Source of the DNA: Novosphingobium sp. Leaf2 | GTDB taxonomy: Bacteria; Pseudomonadota; Alphaproteobacteria; Sphingomonadales; Sphingomonadaceae | Assembly: GCF_001421325.1 (NCBI RefSeq) | Contig: NZ_LMJY01000018.1 | Coordinates: 1-64,000 of the forward strand | Direction: 5' to 3' | Length of the DNA stretch: 64,000 nt | In this document: positions 38,591 through 46,936 of the stretch, piece by piece | Layout of the letters: the number at the start of each line of letters is the position of its first letter | How positions within the stretch are numbered: the stretch's first letter is position 1 | The notes under the pieces: model-generated | The model's database searches: none | What the model was told of the DNA's origin: nothing | What the model saw: the letters and a program-made list of their open reading frames with translations, nothing else | Position numbers and translations under genes: made by a program

Positions 38591-38736
38591 TGTTTCAGTC
38601 TCCCAAGCACGGATTTTCCGGTTTGTCGTCCTGTCTGGACCTTTGGGCAGCGCAAGTCACCTTGCTCAAAATCATAGGTTGCCGCCCCTTGTGGATCGGC
38701 CATGCTGCGGCAAATTTCGATAATCGGGAGAATGCC

Positions 38737-39516
38737 GTGAAGCGGCTTGAAGGCAAGGTGGCGCTTATCACCGGCGGTACGTCCGGGATTGGCGCAGGCA
38801 CCGTGGAGCGGCTGTGCGCCGAAGGCGCGCAGGTGATCTTCACCGGCTCCAACCAGGCGGCGGCGGACGCGTTGTGCTCGTCCACCGGCGCGCATTTTGT
38901 AAAGCACGACGTCACCGATGCCGCAGCATGGACGGCGCTGATGGAGCAGATCCACAGCGCGCACGGGCGACTGGACATCGCGTTTGCAAATGCCGGCACG
39001 GAATCGGGCGATGGCAGCATCGAGGATATCACCATCGAAGGCTGGAACACGGTGATCGGCGTGAACCAGACCGGCGCGATGCTCACCGTGCAGCATGCGA
39101 TGCGGGCGATGGCCGCCAATCCGCATGGCGCGGAAGGTTCCATCATCGTCAACTCCTCGATGAACGCGCACCGGGCGATGGGCAACTTTCTGGCGTATTC
39201 GGTGTCGAAAGCGGCGGTCGTCGCGCTGGTAAAGTCTGCCGCCGTGCATGCGGGCAACCGCAAGTACAAGATCCGCGTCAACGCGGTGCTGCCGGGCGTG
39301 GTGGAAACGGCACTGATCCGCAACCTGATCGACAAGTCCGCGGACCCCGCCGCAACGCGCGGCGCCTACGAAGGCCTCTCGCCGATGGGGCGTATGGCCA
39401 CGGTCGAGGAAGTGGCCGGCATGGTTGCCTGGCTGGCCAGCGATGAGGCGCGGTTCTGTTCGGGTGGCGAATTTATCATGGACGGCGCGTCCACAGCAGG
39501 GATGAACGGGGTATGA
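38737..39516 (+). CDS. Short-chain dehydrogenase/reductase (SDR 1)
   Basis: Classical SDR, 259 aa. NAD(P)-binding LITGGTSGIGAGTVE; an NAG-type motif (FANAGTESGDG); catalytic Ser in IVNSSMN, and YSVSKAA. It begins VKRLEGKVALITGG at GTG 38737 after CGGGAG; an upstream open stretch is intergenic. The first of three SDR genes in a row (38737-41136), with its stop overlapping the next start in ATGA. Likely oxidises or reduces intermediates made by the divergent Rieske oxygenase. Confidence 0.9.
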   Translation: MKRLEGKVALITGGTSGIGAGTVERLCAEGAQVIFTGSNQAAADALCSSTGAHFVKHDVTDAAAWTALMEQIHSAHGRLDIAFANAGTESGDGSIEDITIEGWNTVIGVNQTGAMLTVQHAMRAMAANPHGAEGSIIVNSSMNAHRAMGNFLAYSVSKAAVVALVKSAAVHAGNRKYKIRVNAVLPGVVETALIRNLIDKSADPAATRGAYEGLSPMGRMATVEEVAGMVAWLASDEARFCSGGEFIMDGASTAGMNGV

Positions 39517-40331
39517 GCGATCTGGACGCACAGCGGCTGAAGGGCCGCGTTGCCCTCGTGTCCGGCGGTCTGCGAGGCATCGGCCTTGCTTGCGTGGAAC
39601 GTTTCCTGGCCGAAGGCGCCGAAGTGGTGCTGACCGACCTGGAAGCGCCCGAAAGCGACCTTGCTACCGCCACGATGGCTAGGCTGGGCCAGGCGGCAAG
39701 CTATGTGCGCGCCAACGTGACGAGCGAGGACGACTGGGCTTCGGTCGTCGCCGCCGTGACCGAGCGGCACGGCGCGCTGCACATCCTGGTCAACAATGCC
39801 GGCACCGATCTTACCGGCCCGGTCGCCAGCACCTCGCTCGAAGCGTGGCGCCGGATCATGAGCATCAACGTCGATGGCGTTTTCCTGGGCGTGCGTGCGT
39901 GCGTGCCGCTGCTCGAAAAGGGCGGGGCCGATGTGAAGGGCGGTGCTTCGATCATCAACGTCAGCTCGATCATGGGCCTGGTCGGGATGAGCGAAGTGTC
40001 GGGCTACAATGCCAGCAAGGGCGCTGTGCGTTTGTTCACCAAGTCCATCGCGCTGGAATTTGCCGAAAAGAAGATGCCGATCCGTGCCAATTCGCTGCAT
40101 CCCGGCTTCGTCATCACCCCGCTGCTGCAGGCTGGATTCCAGCGCTGGGTGGATAGCGGTGCGGCGCAAAAAACGCAGGACCTGATCGACGTGATGGCCA
40201 GCCGCACGCCGATGGGCCGGCTTGCCGATCCCGCCGAACTGGCCAGCGCCGCGTTCTTCCTGGCGAGCAGCGACAGCTCGTACATGACCGGCGCGGAACT
40301 GGTGATCGACGGCGGCTGGACCGCACAATAA
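39513..40331 (+). CDS. Short-chain dehydrogenase/reductase (SDR 2)
   Basis: Classical SDR, 272 aa. Cofactor loop VSGGLRGIGLACVE, LVNNAGTDLTG, INVSSIMGLVG and YNASKGAVRL with the catalytic tyrosine and lysine. It lacks the usual TGxxxGIG threonine (SGGLRGIG instead), an accepted variant. Translationally coupled to SDR 1 by a 4-nt overlap. The C-terminal MTGAELVIDGGWTAQ is typical. Confidence 0.9.
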   Translation: MSDLDAQRLKGRVALVSGGLRGIGLACVERFLAEGAEVVLTDLEAPESDLATATMARLGQAASYVRANVTSEDDWASVVAAVTERHGALHILVNNAGTDLTGPVASTSLEAWRRIMSINVDGVFLGVRACVPLLEKGGADVKGGASIINVSSIMGLVGMSEVSGYNASKGAVRLFTKSIALEFAEKKMPIRANSLHPGFVITPLLQAGFQRWVDSGAAQKTQDLIDVMASRTPMGRLADPAELASAAFFLASSDSSYMTGAELVIDGGWTAQ

Positions 40332-40356
40332 TTCCGACAAGACGGGACAAGACATC

Positions 40357-41136
40357 ATGACCATAGCCCTCCCCGACGTCATCGCCGTCGTCACTGGTGC
40401 TGCTGGCGGTATCGGCCGCGAAATCGTTAAGGCGATGAAGGCGGCGGGCGCCACCGTGATCGCCACCGACCTCAAGGACGATGCGCAGATCGACGGCGCC
40501 GACCACTACCTGCGCCATGACGTGACGAGCGAGACAGACTGGCGCGCGGTGGAAGCGCTGGTGCGCGATACGTATGGCCGCCTCGATGTGCTGGTCAACA
40601 ACGCCGGCTACTCGATCGTCACCAAGTTCGAGGACACTCCGCTGAGCGAATTTCACAAGGTCAACGCGATCAATGTGGACTCGGCCATTATCGGTACGCA
40701 AGTGCTGCTCGATCTGCTCAAGATCGGCGGCAAGGCCCGCAGCACCGGCGCCAGCATAGTCAACTTCTCCAGCGTCGGAGGCTTGCGCGGTGCGGCCTTT
40801 AACGCCGCGTACTGCACCAGCAAAGGTGCGATCAAAATCCTGAGCAAGTGCCTGGGCGCCGAATTCGCCGCGCTGGGGTATAACATTCGCGTCAACTCGG
40901 TTCACCCTGGCGGGATCGATACGCCGATGCTCGGCTCGATCATGGATCGCTACGTGGAACTGGGCGCGGTTCCATCGCGCGATGCCGCTATGGCGGGTGT
41001 AATGGCGACGCATCCGATCGGGCGGTTGGGGCGGGCGGAGGAAATGGCCGGCGGCGTCGTGTTCCTCGCCTCCACCGCGTCCAGTTTCATGACGTGCGAC
41101 GAACTGGTGATGGACGGCGGCTTCAGCCAGGTCTGA
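40357..41136 (+). CDS. Short-chain dehydrogenase/reductase (SDR 3)
   Basis: Classical SDR, 259 aa. VTGAAGGIGREIVK, LVNNAGYSIVT, IVNFSSVGGLRGA and YCTSKGAIKI. The aspartate after the second strand (IATDLKDDAQ) points to NAD preference. It starts 25 nt after SDR 2 and ends 22 nt before the VOC gene, in the same operon. Confidence 0.9.
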   Translation: MTIALPDVIAVVTGAAGGIGREIVKAMKAAGATVIATDLKDDAQIDGADHYLRHDVTSETDWRAVEALVRDTYGRLDVLVNNAGYSIVTKFEDTPLSEFHKVNAINVDSAIIGTQVLLDLLKIGGKARSTGASIVNFSSVGGLRGAAFNAAYCTSKGAIKILSKCLGAEFAALGYNIRVNSVHPGGIDTPMLGSIMDRYVELGAVPSRDAAMAGVMATHPIGRLGRAEEMAGGVVFLASTASSFMTCDELVMDGGFSQV

Positions 41137-41158
41137 TCGCCCTAAAAGGGATACGCCA

Positions 41159-41659
41159 ATGACTAAAAAGCTTCCCGGCGTCATCGGCGTCCACCACATC
41201 GGGGTTTCGGTTCCGGATATTGCCAAAGCGCGTGAATTCTACATCGACATTCTGGGCGGGGTTGAGGAAGTAGCGCCGCTGGAATGGGCAGACAACCCGA
41301 TGATCGACGCGATCGTGGGGTTGCCCGGCAGCGCAGCGCGGCAGTTCTTCTGTCGTCTTGGAAACGTGCAGATCGAAGTGTTTGAATACAGCGCACCGCG
41401 CCAGGCACCGCAGGATGCGAATCGGGGCGTCAACGAATACGGGTACACGCACTTTGCCGTGCAAGTGGAAGACGTGGCCACCGTATACGAACGGATCGTG
41501 GCGGCCGGCCTGCCGGTGCACACGGCGCCCACGATGGAGAACATCACCATCGAAGATGGCATCAAACACGGTTACACCGGTACGTACTGCCGCGACTTTT
41601 TCGGTAACGTCTTCGAGATTCTGGAAATTCACGCAACCCCGGACATGCGCCCGATCTAG
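41159..41659 (+). CDS. VOC family (glyoxalase/dioxygenase fold) protein
   Basis: A 166-aa vicinal-oxygen-chelate protein with two beta-alpha-beta-beta-beta modules. Likely metal ligands are the histidine in GVHHIGVSV, the glutamate in QIEVFEY, the histidine in YTHFAVQV and the glutamate in VFEILEI. This set is used by glyoxalase I, methylmalonyl-CoA epimerase and single-domain dioxygenase relatives. As the fourth gene of the SDR operon it probably acts on a pathway intermediate. The reaction cannot be assigned. Confidence 0.85.
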   Translation: MTKKLPGVIGVHHIGVSVPDIAKAREFYIDILGGVEEVAPLEWADNPMIDAIVGLPGSAARQFFCRLGNVQIEVFEYSAPRQAPQDANRGVNEYGYTHFAVQVEDVATVYERIVAAGLPVHTAPTMENITIEDGIKHGYTGTYCRDFFGNVFEILEIHATPDMRPI

Positions 41660-41746
41660 GATCGGCAGGAGCAGGATCAGAAGGTCAAAGGCCGATTAAT
41701 CCATCTGATACAGTTAGATCGAGATCAAGATCGGCAACCCCAAAGC

Positions 41747-41766
41747 CTGTGGTGCGTTCTCCACAG
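41747..41766. other. Short hairpin in the gap after the VOC gene
   Basis: CTGTGG and CCACAG form a 6-bp stem with an 8-nt loop, with no T-run. The rest of 41660-41810 holds nothing recognisable. Confidence 0.25.
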
Positions 41767-41810
41767 TGCGCGCGACCCAAACGCCGGGGTCGTGACTTGG
41801 GAGTTGGGAA

Positions 41811-42095
41811 TTGAAGACAGCCACGATCGACCGCGCCGCCTTGGCCGCTGTTTCAGCGCCGGTGAACACCGCGCGATCCACCACCACGCCAAATCGGCTG
41901 GTCGATATGGAAATATCAACAGGATTGCTGCGCAGCGCCGCATGCGAAGCTGGACTATTTCAGAGATCCGCCTTGGGCCACTTGGATCACAAGACATGGA
42001 TGAGCCGTGTGATGGCCGATGGTCAGCGCCTCACCGATTTGCTTTGGGAAATGGGGTTTACCCCCGCCACAAGTGAACCAGAGCGCAAAGCCTGA
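41811..42095 (+). CDS. Hypothetical small protein
   Basis: A 94-codon frame starting at TTG 41811 after GGGAGTTGGGA, giving MKTATIDRAALAAVSAPVN, with a more protein-like second half (SRVMADGQRLTDLLWEMGFTPAT). No family is recognised. It lies in the otherwise empty 455-nt stretch between the VOC gene and the convergent TIM-barrel isomerase gene. It could be a minor gene or chance; frame choice rests on residue composition only. Confidence 0.4.
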   Translation: MKTATIDRAALAAVSAPVNTARSTTTPNRLVDMEISTGLLRSAACEAGLFQRSALGHLDHKTWMSRVMADGQRLTDLLWEMGFTPATSEPERKA

Positions 42096-42114
42096 ATTTT
42101 GCTGCGCTACAACC

Positions 42115-42912
42115 TCAGGTGTCCTGACGTTGTAGCCACGCTTTGGTGCGATTGAACAGTTCTTGCGCCCGCGCTGTCGGATCGGGAAAACCGGCACGCA
42201 GCGCGGCAGAACGCATTTCCAGAGACAGCGTGATCTCGGCGGGAAGAGCCTGCAGCATGTCCTCCAGCGGCAAGGCGCCCTCTCCCACATGCTGGCGCAA
42301 ATCTATCGCGTCGATGATCACCGCATCGAAGTCCGTCGGGTCTGGCCGCTGCGCCAAGGCATCGCAAAACTGCGCATAGGGCAGCAGTCTGGGATCGATC
42401 GCAGCTATCTGCGCTACCGTCGTCCCGGACCGATCGACATGGATTGGATCGATCAGCACTGCACCCAGGGGATGGTCGATCGCCGCCAGCACGGCCAAGG
42501 CATCGCTTAGCGTCTTTACCTCGGTGAAAATCCCGAATTCCAGGGCGACGCGCATGCCCGATCCTTCGGCATGGCGGCACAAGGCGCCCAGTTCGTCCAC
42601 CGTGGCGGAACGATCGGGATGGGATGACACGCACAGCACATTCGCTGCGCCAAGCTGTGCGCCCACATCCAGCACCTTGCGGTGATCGTCCATCGCGCTG
42701 CCCGGTTTCAGCCAGACCACCTCGACATCGAGCACCGGCATCCCGGTGCGCGCCAGCGCCGCCGCAGCATCGCGGGTATGCTGCGCCGTCCATACCTGCG
42801 GATCGATCCACAGTCCGACGGCATCGAAGCCGGCCTGCGCGCCCGCTTCGATCACGTCCAAGGCGCCGAATTCGGGAAGCACCCCGGACGCCAGCGACAG
42901 CTTGTGCGCCAT
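42115..42912 (-). CDS. Sugar phosphate isomerase/epimerase-like TIM-barrel protein
   Basis: A 265-aa xylose-isomerase-like TIM barrel (AP endonuclease 2 superfamily). It starts MAHKLSLASGVLPEFGALDVIEAGAQAGFDAVGLW, with metal-ligand-like residues in DVEVVWLKPG, ALEFGIFTEV, AVLIDPIHVDRSG and the final SLEMRS. Such proteins include isomerases, epimerases and 3-keto-sugar lyases; the reaction is not deducible. It begins 6 nt after the stop of the second Rieske oxygenase gene, so they form one operon. Confidence 0.85.
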   Translation of the reverse strand: MAHKLSLASGVLPEFGALDVIEAGAQAGFDAVGLWIDPQVWTAQHTRDAAAALARTGMPVLDVEVVWLKPGSAMDDHRKVLDVGAQLGAANVLCVSSHPDRSATVDELGALCRHAEGSGMRVALEFGIFTEVKTLSDALAVLAAIDHPLGAVLIDPIHVDRSGTTVAQIAAIDPRLLPYAQFCDALAQRPDPTDFDAVIIDAIDLRQHVGEGALPLEDMLQALPAEITLSLEMRSAALRAGFPDPTARAQELFNRTKAWLQRQDT

Positions 42913-42918
42913 CTCCCG

Positions 42919-44097
42919 TTACAGCGTCGGCTGCGGCAGCGAGGCGTCGTCCTGCAGATACCAGTTCAGCCATTCGTGGAAGTACTGGTTGCCGCGCTCG
43001 TTACGACCGAAGGTAAGATCGTCATGCGCGCCGGATTCGACGCCCTTCTGGATTTCCAGCCCGATCAGGTAATCTTCCTTGTAGGTCACGTCGCGGAAGA
43101 AGTTCATTGCCCCTTCAACGGCCTCACGGTCCGCCTCGTCGCGAATCGGATCGCGGCGCAGGTAATTCAGCACCGTGCGATTGCGATCAGGTGTCGGTCC
43201 GGGGAACAGCTGTGCGACCTGGGTGATCTCCGGGGCGATGAAGATCGAGACGTTGGGAAAGAAGATGCGCACGAAATCGTAGCCATAATTCTCGCGCGTG
43301 CCCCACTCTTCGCGCGGCACGGTGCGCAGTTGCTCGCCGATCGAATGCTGCGGGAAGCCGATACGGATGTTCGGCCCGAACGCCTCGTAATGCGTGCAGT
43401 TGGATGGCGTGCGCGGAAAGATCGTTTCGGGGTGCAGCGACTTGAAGTGATAGCCTTCCAGATAGCCATCGAACGCTATCTTCCAGTTCGCGCCCTCGAT
43501 CGTGCGATTGCCCAGATACGTCCAGTTGGCAAAGTCCAACGCTTCGAAATCCGCGAGGTAGCCTTGGAAATAGGTGTCGAGATCAATCGGCGCATTAGGC
43601 GTCAGGCACACGAAGATCATGCCGGCGCGCTCCTCGCACGGCAGTTCGCGCAGGCCCATGCTGCCCTTGTCAACATCGCCGAACGTGCCAGGTTCCGAAA
43701 TGCCGATCAGCTTGCCATCCGCGCCATAGGTCCATGAGTGATACTTGCAGGTGAAGCGCGAACAATTGCCCCGGCCTTCCTCCGCCACCGGCGCGCCGCG
43801 ATGCGAACACACGTTGAGGAACGCGCGCACTTTGCCCTGCTTGTCACGGTTGATGAGGATGGGCAGGCCCATCGCGTCCATCGCCTTGTAATCGCCGGGA
43901 TTGGGCATCTCTGCGGTAAACGCCAGCATCAGCGGCACCCGCTTGAACACCAGTTCCAGCTCGGCCTTGAACTGGTCCTTGTCAGTATAGCTGGCGGTGG
44001 GCACCTTCAGCGGTTTCGCTGTCTGGAAAGTCTTCTTGTTCTCGACATAGTCGAGCATGATTTCGGCGACGTCACCTATTTGCTGGACGCGGTCCAC
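42919..44097 (-). CDS. Rieske non-haem iron oxygenase alpha subunit (B)
   Basis: A 392-aa ring-hydroxylating-type oxygenase. The Rieske site is CSHRGAPV and CKYHSWTY. The catalytic domain shows DGYLEGYHFKSLHPETIF with the two iron-ligand histidines. It begins VDRVQQIGDVAEIMLDYVENK at GTG 44097, with GGGAG upstream. Only distantly similar to oxygenase A (477 aa), so it is not a recent duplicate. No beta subunit. Operon with the TIM-barrel isomerase; divergent from the acyl-CoA ligase across 130 nt. Confidence 0.92.
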   Translation of the reverse strand: MDRVQQIGDVAEIMLDYVENKKTFQTAKPLKVPTASYTDKDQFKAELELVFKRVPLMLAFTAEMPNPGDYKAMDAMGLPILINRDKQGKVRAFLNVCSHRGAPVAEEGRGNCSRFTCKYHSWTYGADGKLIGISEPGTFGDVDKGSMGLRELPCEERAGMIFVCLTPNAPIDLDTYFQGYLADFEALDFANWTYLGNRTIEGANWKIAFDGYLEGYHFKSLHPETIFPRTPSNCTHYEAFGPNIRIGFPQHSIGEQLRTVPREEWGTRENYGYDFVRIFFPNVSIFIAPEITQVAQLFPGPTPDRNRTVLNYLRRDPIRDEADREAVEGAMNFFRDVTYKEDYLIGLEIQKGVESGAHDDLTFGRNERGNQYFHEWLNWYLQDDASLPQPTL

Positions 44098-44227
44098 AAG
44101 TCTCTCCCGAATGTTATGCCGCTGATCTTGCGCGCCCGGCGCATGGGCGGCAAGCTGCTCAAGGTGATAGGCCCGCTTGGCACTTTCGCCAGTTGGCCTG
44201 CGCGCAAGGCAAGGGCACTCAACACAC

Positions 44228-45856
44228 ATGACGGAGAGGAAAAGCCCTACGTGGGCATGGCTGGATCGCATCCCCGCCCACCTGGCGCGGTACGCAGACG
44301 CAGGTCTGTGGGACGAGCGCACGATCGCGCAGCAGGCAATCGCTTTGGCGCAGGCCGATCCCGGCTTCGTGGCGCTGTACGAAGGCGATGTGCAAGTCAC
44401 CCGCGAGCAGGCTGTTGGCGATGCCCAGGCGCTCAGCGCGGCCCTGTTCGCGCGCGGCCTGCGGCCTGGTGATGTGCTGGCTTTCCAAGTGCCCAACTGG
44501 CGTGAGGCAATGGTGATAAACCTGGCCGCGGCGATGTCGGGCCTGGTGATCAACCCGATCGTGCCGATCTATCGCGACCATGAAGTCTCGCTCATGCTGG
44601 CGGACTGCAAAGCGAAGGCGGTTTTCGTGGCCGCCAGTTTCCGCAAGTTCGATTATGCCGCCATGGCACGCCGGCTTGCCCCGCAGCTGCCCGACCTTGA
44701 CCATGTGTTCACCGTGCGCGGCGAAGGCGCTGATGACTACGCGGCCTTGATCGCGGAAGGACGCGATCTGCCGTTCGCGCAGCCCACCGTCGATCCGCTG
44801 GGCGTAAAGATGGTGCTTTACACCTCGGGCACCACCGGGCGGCCCAAAGGCGTTTTGCATAGCCACGTTTCGATCGCGCGTATCGTGCGCGAAAGCGGCG
44901 CGCATTGGGGGCTGGCGGCGGGTGAGGCGACCTTGATGCCCTCCCCCGTCACGCATGTGTCTGGCTATGCCAACGGACTGGAAGCGCCATTCCTGTGCGG
45001 CACGCGCACGGTGCTGATGGAAAGCTGGGATGCGCAGGCCGCCCTGGCGTTGATCGATCGGCATCAGGCGGTAGGCACTGTGGCCGCCACCCCGTTTCTC
45101 GTCGAGCTTGCATCAGCGGCCCGGCACAGCGGCAACCGCTTGCCCTCCTTCCGCTTCTTCGCGTGCGGCGGGGCGGCGGTGCCGGCCGATCTTATCCCCG
45201 CCGCCAATGCCGCGTTCGAGCACTGCCGCGCGTTTCGGGTATTCGGCGCATCCGAAGTCCCGCTGGTGACGTTCGGTTGGCCGCACGACGAGCAGCGTGC
45301 CGCTACCACGGACGGGAAGGTGGTGGACTATGACGTGCGCATCGTCGATGCCGACGATCGCGATTTGCCGGACGGCGCGGAGGGCGAAATCTTGGCGCGG
45401 GGCCCTGGCATGATGCTGGGCTACGCCGACGCGGATCAGACCCGAGAGGCGATAACACCGGACGGCTTTTTCCGCACGGGCGACCTTGGCGTGCGCAGCG
45501 CCGAGGGTGCGCTTACCGTGACGGGCCGCAAGAAGGATCTGATCATTCGCGGCGGTGAGAACATCTCCGCCAAGGAGATAGAGGATGTGCTGCACGCCCA
45601 TCCCGCCGTGCGCGAATCTGCCGTGGTGGCAATGCCGCACGACCGGCTGGGTGAAGGCGTATGCGCTTACATCATTGCCGCAGGCCCAGCGCCGGCCAGC
45701 GCGGATCTGGCAGCGCACGTGCAAGCCAGTGGCCTTGCCAAGCAGAAGATACCGGAACGCTTCGAATTTCGCGACGACTTTCCGCGCACCGCTTCCGGAA
45801 AAGTGCGCAAGGACATGCTGCGCGCAGAGATCAAGACCTTGCTGGCCGCAACCTGA
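44228..45856 (+). CDS. AMP-dependent acyl/aryl-CoA ligase
   Basis: ANL superfamily ligase, 542 aa, activating a carboxylic acid as adenylate and then CoA thioester. ATP loop LYTSGTTGRPKGVLHSH, then RVFGASEVPLVTFGW, the hinge region FRTGDLGVRSAEG and GRKKDLIIRGGENISAKEIE. The C-terminal catalytic lysine is in PRTASGKVRKDML. The overall pattern resembles cyclohexanecarboxylate/benzoate-type ligases more than long-chain FadD. ATG 44228 begins MTERKSPTWAWLDRIPAHLA. It would link oxygenase products to beta-oxidation. SDR 4 follows. Confidence 0.9.
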   Translation: MTERKSPTWAWLDRIPAHLARYADAGLWDERTIAQQAIALAQADPGFVALYEGDVQVTREQAVGDAQALSAALFARGLRPGDVLAFQVPNWREAMVINLAAAMSGLVINPIVPIYRDHEVSLMLADCKAKAVFVAASFRKFDYAAMARRLAPQLPDLDHVFTVRGEGADDYAALIAEGRDLPFAQPTVDPLGVKMVLYTSGTTGRPKGVLHSHVSIARIVRESGAHWGLAAGEATLMPSPVTHVSGYANGLEAPFLCGTRTVLMESWDAQAALALIDRHQAVGTVAATPFLVELASAARHSGNRLPSFRFFACGGAAVPADLIPAANAAFEHCRAFRVFGASEVPLVTFGWPHDEQRAATTDGKVVDYDVRIVDADDRDLPDGAEGEILARGPGMMLGYADADQTREAITPDGFFRTGDLGVRSAEGALTVTGRKKDLIIRGGENISAKEIEDVLHAHPAVRESAVVAMPHDRLGEGVCAYIIAAGPAPASADLAAHVQASGLAKQKIPERFEFRDDFPRTASGKVRKDMLRAEIKTLLAAT

Positions 45857-45981
45857 CGGCGCGGGGCGGCAATCGTGTGGCATCCGCGGTCCTGACCAAA
45901 AACATAGTGGCCACACACTGCCCCAGCGCCGACACACGGGGCGCGTAGAGGCTTATATTCGCGTGCAAGAGGAATAACGAT

Positions 45982-46740
45982 ATGGATCTGGGATTGAAGG
46001 GCAAGAAGGTCATCCTGACCGGCGGCAGCCGGGGGATCGGCCGCGCGGCACTGGAAATCTTTGCCGAGGAAGGTGCCGACATCGCCTTTTTCTCCCGCAA
46101 TGCAGAGCAGGTCGCGCAAACGGTCGAATCGCTGTCCCGCCACGGCGGCAAAGTGATCGGCGAGCCTTTGGACATGCTTGACCATGACGGCTACGTGGCC
46201 TGGCTCAAATCTGCCGCCGAACGACTGGGTGGCGTCGACATTTTCGTGCCGGGCGCCAGCGCGTCCGGATCGGGCACCACCGGTGACTGGGATGCCTGTT
46301 TCGCCGCAGATATCAAGGGCACCGTTTTGGGCTGCGAAACCTTGCAGCCGTATCTCGCGGAATCGGGTTCGAGCGCCATCGTCATCATGGCCTCCACGGC
46401 AGGCACCGAAACCTTCATCGTGCCCCAAGCCTACAATGCTATGAAGGCAGCCCTGATCGCCTATTCCGGCCAGTTCGGACAGATGGTGGGACCGCAGGGC
46501 ATTCGCGTCAATTGCGTATCGCCCGGCCCGATCAAGTTTCCCGGCGGCAACTGGGAGGCGATCAAGGATCTCGCGCCCGAACTGTATCAGGCCACAGAAG
46601 CGACTTTCGCGCTGGGCCGCTGGGGCGGCCCTGAGGAAGTGGCGCGCACCATCGTGTTCCTGGCGAGCCCGGCCTCATCCTACACCACGGGCACCAACGT
46701 CGTGATCGATGGCGGGTACACCAAGCGCATCCAGTTCTGA
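45982..46740 (+). CDS. Short-chain dehydrogenase/reductase (SDR 4)
   Basis: Classical SDR-like, 252 aa. LTGGSRGIGRAALE, then the less usual FVPGASASGSG in place of the NNAG motif. The catalytic region is IVIMASTAGTETF and YNAMKAALIAYSGQ, with Tyr and Lys kept. The ASA/NNAG change resembles BKR-type family members with altered substrate ranges. It lies 125 nt after the acyl-CoA ligase gene and ends with its own terminator. Confidence 0.87.
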   Translation: MDLGLKGKKVILTGGSRGIGRAALEIFAEEGADIAFFSRNAEQVAQTVESLSRHGGKVIGEPLDMLDHDGYVAWLKSAAERLGGVDIFVPGASASGSGTTGDWDACFAADIKGTVLGCETLQPYLAESGSSAIVIMASTAGTETFIVPQAYNAMKAALIAYSGQFGQMVGPQGIRVNCVSPGPIKFPGGNWEAIKDLAPELYQATEATFALGRWGGPEEVARTIVFLASPASSYTTGTNVVIDGGYTKRIQF

Positions 46741-46768
46741 CGACGACGTAATTCACTCTTACAAGTGC

Positions 46769-46811
46769 TGGCGGCGGTCCTTCCCCAAGGACTGCCGCCT
46801 TTGTCTTTTTG
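46769..46811 (+). terminator. Rho-independent terminator after SDR 4
   Basis: Hairpin GCGGCGGTCCTT / AAGGACTGCCGC around CCCC followed by a T-rich run (TTTGTCTTTTT), 30 nt after the SDR 4 stop. It isolates the first TonB receptor gene. Confidence 0.8.
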
Positions 46812-46837
46812 GCAACAGTCGAACGGCAACGCGCCTG

Positions 46838-46857
46838 ACCTGTGCTATTCGACAGGT
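46838..46857. promoter_or_regulatory. Inverted repeat ACCTGT-N8-ACAGGT upstream of TonB receptor 1
   Basis: A 6-bp inverted repeat between the terminator and the receptor start, 80 nt before ATG. The left arm with its next bases reads ACCTGTGC, which also occurs in the larger inverted repeat before TonB receptor 2. Confidence 0.4.
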
Positions 46858-46936
46858 AGTGGCCCCGGCAATCCGATGCATAGTGATCACGGAAAGACGG
46901 CCTGTTGGATTGATGGCCGCACCGGGAGGATTACTG

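Noticed and set aside
38590..38736. An N-terminal extension of SDR 1.
   Set aside because: The extension has no SDR character and would remove the divergent promoter region; GTG 38737 with a ribosome site gives the standard SDR start.
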